From positions 1 to 9,507 of the forward strand of contig JAGHDT010000609.1 of NCBI GenBank assembly GCA_021159805.1: a DNA stretch of 9,507 nt, written 5' to 3'. Made by a program: the position numbers and the translations under genes. Each line of letters begins with the position of its first letter. Position 1 is the stretch's first letter. Shown here in pieces: positions 1 through 4,802 of this stretch. This DNA comes from Anaerolineae bacterium. GTDB taxonomy: Bacteria > Chloroflexota > Anaerolineae > B4-G1 > SLSP01. A model generated the notes under the pieces. The model worked only from the letters and a program-made list of their open reading frames with translations. It was not told where the DNA came from and made no database searches.

Positions 1-240
1 AGACTACACGTCCCTTGGAGCCAGGAGAGCCGCACTGGGGTGCGGCGGTCCCAACTTGAAGACGATGAGTGTGAAACTGCACGTCCGTTGGAGCCAGGAG
101 AGCCGCACTGGGGTGCGGCGGCCCCAACTTTGAAGACGGAGAGTGTGGGGCTACGCGTTCCTTGGAGCCAGGAGAGTCGTACTGGGGTGCGGCGATTCCA
201 ACTTGAAGACGAAGGGTGTGAAACTACACGCCCGTTGGAG
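1..240 (+). repeat. Degenerate 73-74 bp tandem repeat array with palindromic core
   Basis: Three nearly complete units and one partial unit of a 73-74 bp repeat run from the window edge to the first gene. Each full unit carries the 27-bp palindromic core found elsewhere in the window (cores at 27-53, 100-126 and 174-200). The spacing between cores is 73 and then 74 bp. Between cores the units share a stretch containing ACTTGAAGACG, GTGTG and TTGGAGCCAGGAGA. Copies differ by scattered substitutions and one inserted base, so this is an older array than the identical one at the right edge. The period is not a multiple of three, which fits non-coding DNA. The fourth unit is cut after TTGGAG, where the ribosome binding site and start of the dehydrase gene begin. 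The array may continue left of the window. I see no convincing promoter in it. Confidence 0.93.
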
Positions 241-242
241 GG
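235..242 (+). promoter_or_regulatory. Ribosome binding site of the dehydrase gene, contributed by the last repeat unit
   Basis: TTGGAGGG lies five bases before the ATG at 248. The TTGGAG part is the conserved TTGGAGCC segment of the tandem array (also at 15-20, 89-94 and 162-167). This site decides the start at 248 over an in-frame ATG at 143, which would translate repeat sequence. Confidence 0.75.
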
Positions 243-247
243 TGACC

Positions 248-1576
248 ATGTCGAATGACGCAGATATTTCCCGCGTGCGGCGCGAGATCCTGGAAAAAGT
301 AGGCGACTACTACCGCCTCGCACATCAGACTGGACCATTTGTACCTGGAGAGACGTTCGTCAACTACGGCGGGCGCGTCTACGATGAGCGGGAGCTCCAG
401 GGTGCGGTGGATGCAATTCTCGATTTCTGGCTGACGGATGGCCCTCGCGTGGCGACTTTCTCCGATGCGTTGAGCGCCTTCCTGGGCGTGAAGTACATCA
501 TGATGGTGAACTCGGGCTCCTCCGGAAATCTCGTGGCGATGAGCACGCTCTGTTCACGCCGGCTTGATCGCCCTCTCCAGCCCGGGGATGAGGTGATCAC
601 ACCCGCCGCGACGTTCCCTACGACGGTTGCACCGATCGTTCAGAACTCGCTGGTGCCCGTCTTTGTGGACTGCAAGATGGGGACGTACAACATCGATGTC
701 GACCTGCTCGGGGCGGCGCTCTCAGATCGGACGCGGGCCGTCTTTGTCCCACACATCCTCGGCAATCCTGTCGAGATGGACGTCGTGATGGATTTCGCCG
801 CCCAACACGATCTGTACGTGGTTGAGGATACCTGCGACGCGCTGGGCAGCCTCTACGACGGGAAACCGTGCGGGGCATTTGGTGATCTATCGACGTTCAG
901 TTTCTACCCCGCGCACCATATCACCACCGGTGAAGGTGGCGCTGTCGCGACCAACAACGCATCCCTCCAGCACATCGCACACTCGTTCCGTGATTGGGGA
1001 CGTGACTGTTGGTGTAACCACAAGAGCTCGTCTGACGGCGAGTGCGGCAGGCGCTTCGACTGGGAGATCCCTGGTCTCGGCGAGCCCTACGATCACCGGT
1101 ATTACTTCACTGAGATTGGCTATAACCTGAAGATGACGGACATTCAGGCTGCGATCGGTATTGCCCAGATCGCCAAGCTCCCTGACTTTGTGGCGGCGCG
1201 CAAGCGAAACTTCCAGGTGCTTTACGATGGCTTGAGCCGCTATCAAGACGTTTTGGTCCTGCCGGAGTGGAGCCCCAAGGCTGACCCTGCGTGGTTTGCG
1301 TTCACCATCGCCGTTCGCGAGTCTGCGCCCTTTGGCCGGCGTGAACTGAACGAGTACCTTCGAGAGCGCAAAGTTGAGACGCGCTATCTGTTCGCCGGCA
1401 ATATCCTGCAACAGCCCGGATATCGCCAAATCGCACACCGTGTCGCTACGCCGTTGACCGAGACCAACCGTGTGCTCAAGAGCGCGTTCTTCATCGGCGT
1501 CTACCCGGGTATGGATGATGCGCGTCTCGACTATATGCTGCAGGTTTTTGCGGACTTTATGGCGGATCGGGTCTAG
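248..1576 (+). CDS. rfbH: CDP-4-keto-6-deoxy-D-glucose-3-dehydrase (E1), RfbH/DdhC family
   Basis: A 442-residue protein of the DegT/DnrJ/EryC1/StrS fold, close to the usual length of RfbH/E1 enzymes. These use PMP and a [2Fe-2S] cluster to remove the C3 hydroxyl of CDP-4-keto-6-deoxyglucose on the way to 3,6-dideoxyhexoses, in the cytoplasm. Seen in the sequence: the PLP-lysine position of the aminotransferase family is histidine (H223 in SFYPAHHITTGEGG), the hallmark of the dehydrases. The iron-sulfur cysteines appear as C196-X57-C254-X-C256-X9-C266. The X57 and X1 spacings match E1 as I know it, but the last spacing is X9 instead of X7. RDWGRDCWC and the downstream YDHRYYFTEIGYNLKMTD block are also E1-like. 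The reductase partner (E3) and the final epimerase or reductase are not in the window, so the end product is unknown. It is probably the first gene here of an operon, 5 bp from the next gene. Confidence 0.9.
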   Translation: MSNDADISRVRREILEKVGDYYRLAHQTGPFVPGETFVNYGGRVYDERELQGAVDAILDFWLTDGPRVATFSDALSAFLGVKYIMMVNSGSSGNLVAMSTLCSRRLDRPLQPGDEVITPAATFPTTVAPIVQNSLVPVFVDCKMGTYNIDVDLLGAALSDRTRAVFVPHILGNPVEMDVVMDFAAQHDLYVVEDTCDALGSLYDGKPCGAFGDLSTFSFYPAHHITTGEGGAVATNNASLQHIAHSFRDWGRDCWCNHKSSSDGECGRRFDWEIPGLGEPYDHRYYFTEIGYNLKMTDIQAAIGIAQIAKLPDFVAARKRNFQVLYDGLSRYQDVLVLPEWSPKADPAWFAFTIAVRESAPFGRRELNEYLRERKVETRYLFAGNILQQPGYRQIAHRVATPLTETNRVLKSAFFIGVYPGMDDARLDYMLQVFADFMADRV

Positions 1577-1581
1577 GCCCT

Positions 1582-2307
1582 ATGAAGCTATCGATCATTA
1601 CCTGTGTCTACAACGAGAAGGACTCCATCCTGCCGGTGCTGGAGCGGGTACACCAAGCCCCACTCCGTCCCGGATGGGAGCGTGAGGTCATCGTTGTCGA
1701 CAATGCTTCCACTGATGGCACGCAGGAGCTGTTGCGCAACATCAGCTATGATGACACGCAGGTGGTCTTTCAGCAGAGCAACATGGGCAAGGGGACCTCG
1801 ATTCGCACAGCGATCCCGCTTTGCACGGGAGACTACGCCTTTGTCCAGGATGCCGACTTCGAGTACGATCCCAACGATTACCCGCTCTTTCTTGAGCGGG
1901 CAGAGTTGGATCGTCCTGCCGCTATCTTCGGGTCACGGACCCTGGGGGGGCGAGCTATCTATAAGTACGCTGCGAATTACTGGGGGGTGCGTTTTCTCAC
2001 CGGTATCACCAATCTGCTCTATGGAGGACATCTCACCGATGTCGCCACAGCCTCCAAGATGGTGCGCACCGATATCCTCAAACGCCTGAAGTTGATCGGG
2101 AGCAGTTTCGATTTGGACTTTGAGCTGCCGGATAAGCTGTTGCGCGCCGGCTATGAGATCGTTGAGATTCCGATTCACTACACACCGCGTACCATCGAAG
2201 AGGGGAAGAAGATCCGCCCCAAGGATGGACTAGACGCCTTGCGCGTCATTCTGCGCGATCGCTTTTTGCCTATGAGCAAGGTCATTCACACAAGGAGCGC
2301 GGGATGA
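1582..2307 (+). CDS. Family 2 glycosyltransferase (DPM1-like, soluble)
   Basis: A 241-residue GT-A glycosyltransferase. Visible motifs: N-terminal LSIITCVYNE; VIVVDNASTDGT (residues 36-47), where nucleotide-sugar binding is expected; NMGKGTSIRTAI (67-78); the metal-binding DAD at 90-92 in VQDADFEYDP; and a TDVATASKMVR acceptor-side motif at 152-162. The C-terminal EEGKKIRPKDGLDALRVIL (207-225) resembles the end of dolichyl/polyprenyl-phosphate sugar synthases. No membrane segments are present, so it would be cytoplasmic or peripheral. The donor and acceptor cannot be read from sequence. The start lies 5 bp after the dehydrase stop and has no good Shine-Dalgarno sequence, so translation is probably coupled. 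Its stop overlaps the next start (ATGA). The neighbouring dehydrase suggests a role in a deoxysugar-containing glycan or a polyprenyl-linked sugar. Runs of seven and six G lie at 1944-1950 and 1982-1987. Confidence 0.88.
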   Translation: MKLSIITCVYNEKDSILPVLERVHQAPLRPGWEREVIVVDNASTDGTQELLRNISYDDTQVVFQQSNMGKGTSIRTAIPLCTGDYAFVQDADFEYDPNDYPLFLERAELDRPAAIFGSRTLGGRAIYKYAANYWGVRFLTGITNLLYGGHLTDVATASKMVRTDILKRLKLIGSSFDLDFELPDKLLRAGYEIVEIPIHYTPRTIEEGKKIRPKDGLDALRVILRDRFLPMSKVIHTRSAG

Positions 2308-3272
2308 AAATCGTTGTAGCAGGTTCGATCGCCTTTGATTACCTGATGAGCTTCCCAGGGGATTTCCTGGATCATGTGAAGCCCGATCGTCTTCAGAAGC
2401 TCAGCCTCAGTTTCCTCGTTGACGAGATGGTCAAACAATACGGTGGCTGCGCGCCCAATATCGCTTATAGCCTGGCGCTGCTTGGAGAGCGCCCGGTGGT
2501 GATGGGGACGGCGGGCGAGGATTTTGGGCCCTACCGTGAGTGGCTCGAGGCCAGCGGCGTCGATACCTCGGCAGCCAAGACCATCCCTGGTGTCTTCACC
2601 GCGTCCTTCTTCGCCACAACCGATCAGAAACAGAACCAGATCGCCAGTTTCTACACAGGGGCGATGGCGTACGCGCGGACGCTGTCGTTCCACGACTTTG
2701 CAGATGGTGTGGATATCGCGATCATCTCGCCTAATGATCCGGAAGCGATGGACAAGTATCCCAGAGAGTGCCGCGAGTTGGGCATCCCCTACATCTATGA
2801 TCCCAGCCAGCAGATTGTGAGGACGGGCGGTGAGTTGCTTCGGGAGGGTCTTGTTGGTGCGGACATCCTGATCGTGAATGACTACGAGTATGAGATGCTC
2901 AAAGATCGCACCGGTATGAGCGATGATGAGATCCGTGCTTCGGTGAAGCGCGCGGTTATCGTGACGCAAGGTGCTGAGGGGACCGCCATTTGGGTCGGCG
3001 GCGAGGAGATCAAGGTCCCCGCTGCGCCGGCGGGGCAGATTGTCGACCCGACCGGTGTCGGGGATGCATTCCGCTCGGGGCTGATCAAAGGGTTGGCGTT
3101 GGGGCTGCCGTGGGCCGCGTGCGGTCGCATCGGCAGCGTTGCCGCAGTCTATGTGTTGGGAACCAAGGGGCCGCAAGCGCACAGCTACACGCTTAGCGAG
3201 TTTGTTGAGCGGTATGTGGCGGCTTTTGGTGAGGATGAGGCAACCTCGGCGCTCCGCGCGGAGCTTGCGTAA
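2304..3272 (+). CDS. adoK: Adenosine kinase (PfkB/ribokinase family, bacterial AdoK type)
   Basis: A 322-residue PfkB-family kinase. The PfkB signatures are an N-terminal GGCAPNIAYSLALLG (residues 47-61) and the C-terminal anion-hole and catalytic motif DPTGVGDAF (248-256) with D254 as the expected base. Several blocks match the Mycobacterium tuberculosis adenosine kinase as I recall it: GSIAFDYLMSFPG at the start, KLSLSFLVD (32-40), QIASFYTGAM (112-121), NDPEAM (144-149), DPSQQ (166-170) and NDYEYEML (192-199). I therefore call adenosine rather than a sugar as substrate: ATP + adenosine to AMP + ADP. The gene directly downstream is S-adenosylhomocysteine hydrolase, whose product is adenosine, which supports the call. 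The ATG overlaps the preceding TGA, and AAGGAG at 2292-2297 sits six bases upstream. It could still be a different nucleoside or sugar kinase, but the context makes this unlikely. Confidence 0.85.
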   Translation: MKIVVAGSIAFDYLMSFPGDFLDHVKPDRLQKLSLSFLVDEMVKQYGGCAPNIAYSLALLGERPVVMGTAGEDFGPYREWLEASGVDTSAAKTIPGVFTASFFATTDQKQNQIASFYTGAMAYARTLSFHDFADGVDIAIISPNDPEAMDKYPRECRELGIPYIYDPSQQIVRTGGELLREGLVGADILIVNDYEYEMLKDRTGMSDDEIRASVKRAVIVTQGAEGTAIWVGGEEIKVPAAPAGQIVDPTGVGDAFRSGLIKGLALGLPWAACGRIGSVAAVYVLGTKGPQAHSYTLSEFVERYVAAFGEDEATSALRAELA

Positions 3273-3306
3273 AGCGTAGGATTCCAGGGTTTACAGAAGG
3301 CTGATG

Positions 3307-3312
3307 AAGGAG
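3307..3312 (+). promoter_or_regulatory. Ribosome binding site deciding the ahcY start
   Basis: AAGGAG lies eight bases before the ATG at 3321 but only two before the in-frame ATG at 3315. The spacing favours 3321, giving a protein that begins MKYHVKDLNL. Confidence 0.7.
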
Positions 3313-3320
3313 AGATGCGG

Positions 3321-4580
3321 ATGAAGTATCATGTGAAGGATCTTAACTTGGCCCCGTCGGGGCGATTGCGGATGGAGTGGGCGGAGCGTGAGATGCCTGT
3401 GGTGCGCGGGATCACCGAGCGGTTGGAGAAAGAGAAGCCGTTCAAGGGGATTCGTATGTCGGCATGTCTGCACGTCACCACGGAGACGGGCAACCTTGCA
3501 CGCGCCCTGGTCGCCGGCGGCGCTGACCTGGTCCTGGTGGCCAGCAACCCGTTGAGCACGCAGGATGATGTCGCTGCTGCGCTTGTCACCTATGACGAGA
3601 TCCCGGTCTACGCCATCAAGGGCGAGGACAACGATACCTACTACGAGCACCTCTACGCTGCTCTGGATCATAAGCCCCATTTGACGATGGACGACGGCGC
3701 GGATCTGGTCAGCACGATGCACAAGAGCCGCCGGGAGATCCTGGGCAATATGATTGGTGGTACTGAGGAGACCACGACCGGTGTCATTCGCCTGCGGGCG
3801 ATGGCGGCGGAAGGTGCTCTGAACTACCCGATCGTGGCGGTCAACGACGCTATGACGAAGCACCTGTTCGACAACCGTTATGGCACGGGCCAATCCACCT
3901 TGGACGGTATTATCCGCGCCACCAATGTGCTGATCGCGGGCAAGACCGTGGTCGTCGGTGGGTACGGCTGGTGCAGCCGCGGCATCGCGATGCGCGCCAA
4001 GGGTATGGGCGCCAATGTCATCGTGACGGAGGTCGACGCACTCAAGGCACTCGAGGCGGTGATGGATGGCTTCCGGGTTATGCCTATGGTTGAGGCTGCC
4101 CCGATCGGCGATATCTTTGTCACATCGACGGGCGATATCAACGTGGTGGATGGCTATCACTTCGAGGTCATGAAGGACGGCGCCATTGTCTGTAACTCGG
4201 GCCACTTTAACGTCGAGCTCAACCTCAATGCGCTGGTTGAGATGTCTGTCGGCGAGCCGCGCTTGATGCGGCCCTTCGTCAAGCAGTACGAGCTGCACGA
4301 TGGCCGCCGGATCAATGTCCTGGCCGATGGCCGTCTGGTCAATCTCGGCGCGGCTGAGGGCCATCCCAGCGCTGTGATGGATATGTCCTTCGCGAACCAG
4401 GCTCTGAGCGCCGAGTATATGCTCGGCCACGCCGACGAGCTGGAGAACATCGTCTACGCAGTGCCTGAGGCCATCGACACGGCCATTGCTGAGCTGAAGC
4501 TCGAGGCTATGGGGATCAAGATTGACGTCTTGTCTGAGCGCCAGAAGGCCTATCTCACGTCCTGGCAGGAAGGCACGTAG
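3321..4580 (+). CDS. ahcY: S-adenosylhomocysteine hydrolase (adenosylhomocysteinase)
   Basis: A 419-residue NAD-dependent cytoplasmic enzyme that reversibly splits S-adenosylhomocysteine into adenosine and homocysteine, relieving inhibition of methyltransferases. Visible motifs: CLHVTTETGNLARAL (residues 49-63, with the substrate-site histidine H51), the acidic pair in LTMDDGADL (121-129), GGTEETTTG (146-154), NDAMTKHLFDN (175-185, with catalytic-type K180 and D184), the Rossmann motif GGYGWCSRG (213-221), CNSGHFNVEL (291-300) and EGHPSAVMDMSFANQ (346-360). The protein ends with RQKAYLTSWQEGT and lacks the C-terminal Lys-Tyr tail (KPDHYRY type) of long eukaryotic and proteobacterial enzymes, so it belongs to the short form usual in archaea and several deep-branching bacteria. 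It lies 48 bp after the adenosine kinase gene, and the terminator at 4662-4711 closes the operon behind it. Confidence 0.96.
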   Translation: MKYHVKDLNLAPSGRLRMEWAEREMPVVRGITERLEKEKPFKGIRMSACLHVTTETGNLARALVAGGADLVLVASNPLSTQDDVAAALVTYDEIPVYAIKGEDNDTYYEHLYAALDHKPHLTMDDGADLVSTMHKSRREILGNMIGGTEETTTGVIRLRAMAAEGALNYPIVAVNDAMTKHLFDNRYGTGQSTLDGIIRATNVLIAGKTVVVGGYGWCSRGIAMRAKGMGANVIVTEVDALKALEAVMDGFRVMPMVEAAPIGDIFVTSTGDINVVDGYHFEVMKDGAIVCNSGHFNVELNLNALVEMSVGEPRLMRPFVKQYELHDGRRINVLADGRLVNLGAAEGHPSAVMDMSFANQALSAEYMLGHADELENIVYAVPEAIDTAIAELKLEAMGIKIDVLSERQKAYLTSWQEGT

Positions 4581-4608
4581 GCTGCTGTTCCACCCATAGG
4601 ACGAGCTT

Positions 4609-4638
4609 CTGGCACGACGTTCGGACCGGTCGTGCCGG
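4609..4638 (+). other. Hairpin downstream of ahcY
   Basis: GGCACGAC (4611-4618) pairs perfectly with GTCGTGCC (4629-4636). The stem extends by one G-T wobble and one C-G pair, giving about 10 pairs around a 10-base loop. No T-run follows, so it is not a classical terminator alone. It may protect the 3' end of the operon mRNA or assist the terminator 24 bp further on. Confidence 0.45.
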
Positions 4639-4661
4639 TCGCGAGTTCGCGCAACAGATGT

Positions 4662-4711
4662 GGAGAGCACAGAGATTCAGATACCCTCTGTGCTCTCCTT
4701 GTCTCTTTCTT
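4662..4711 (+). terminator. Rho-independent terminator of the rfbH-GT-adoK-ahcY operon
   Basis: GGAGAGCACAGAG (4662-4674) and CTCTGTGCTCTCC (4686-4698) form a perfect 13-bp stem around an 11-base loop. The stem is followed at once by the T-rich tract TTGTCTCTTTCTT. It lies 82 bp after the ahcY stop. Its position also argues against starting the next gene at the in-frame start codon at 4632, which lies upstream of the terminator. Confidence 0.9.
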
Positions 4712-4726
4712 GGTATTGGCTAGAGT
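4699..4726 (+). promoter_or_regulatory. Weak candidate promoter for the ATPase-TPR gene
   Basis: TTGTCT (4699-4704) and TAGAGT (4721-4726) each match four of six bases of the sigma-70 -35 and -10 consensus, with a 16-base spacer. The -35 candidate overlaps the T-tract of the terminator. The gene needs its own promoter because the terminator separates it from the operon, but this particular site is only a guess. Confidence 0.2.
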
Positions 4727-4790
4727 ATCCGTGGGGGACGGACGCCAAATGAGCCGACCGGTCCTATCTCGGGCACCGGGTTCCTTTTCG

Positions 4791-4795
4791 AGGAG
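4791..4795 (+). promoter_or_regulatory. Ribosome binding site deciding the ATPase-TPR gene start
   Basis: AGGAG, seven bases before the ATG at 4803, selects that start over in-frame starts at 4632 and 4749. The 4803 start puts the FVGRRGE motif at residue 20, as expected for an N-terminal P-loop domain. Confidence 0.75.
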
Positions 4796-4802
4796 ATGTG
4801 GG

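Noticed and set aside
1..240. CRISPR array, suggested by a regularly spaced 27-bp direct repeat
   Set aside because: The stretches between cores are themselves repeated rather than unique spacers, the core also occurs inside genes, and no cas genes are present.
143..247. N-terminal extension of the dehydrase from an ATG at 143
   Set aside because: The added residues are translated repeat, and the RfbH-like protein begins at 248 behind a good Shine-Dalgarno sequence.
40..258. Small protein of 72 residues on the plus strand
   Set aside because: It consists of the tandem repeat read through changing frames and overlaps the start of the dehydrase gene; no ribosome binding site supports it.
248..1576. 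Ordinary PLP sugar aminotransferase
   Set aside because: The PLP-binding lysine is replaced by His223 and the four iron-sulfur cysteines are present, so it is a 3-dehydrase rather than an aminotransferase.
2286..3182. Minus-strand open frame of 298 codons opposite adoK
   Set aside because: The plus-strand protein is a clear adenosine kinase, and the minus frame has no domain or initiation signal.
3251..3264. 14-bp palindrome GCTCCGCGCGGAGC near the end of adoK as a terminator
   Set aside because: It is inside the coding sequence, has no T-run after it, and the downstream ahcY is probably co-transcribed.
3291..4670. Long open frame (459 codons) on the minus strand
   Set aside because: It lies entirely opposite the certain ahcY gene and its flank, and its protein shows no recognisable family. 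It is an antisense shadow of GC-rich codon use.
4632..4802. Longer ATPase protein starting at 4632 or 4749
   Set aside because: The 4632 start lies inside the hairpin at 4609-4638 and its reading would cross the rho-independent terminator; 4749 lacks a good ribosome binding site, whereas 4803 has AGGAG at ideal spacing.
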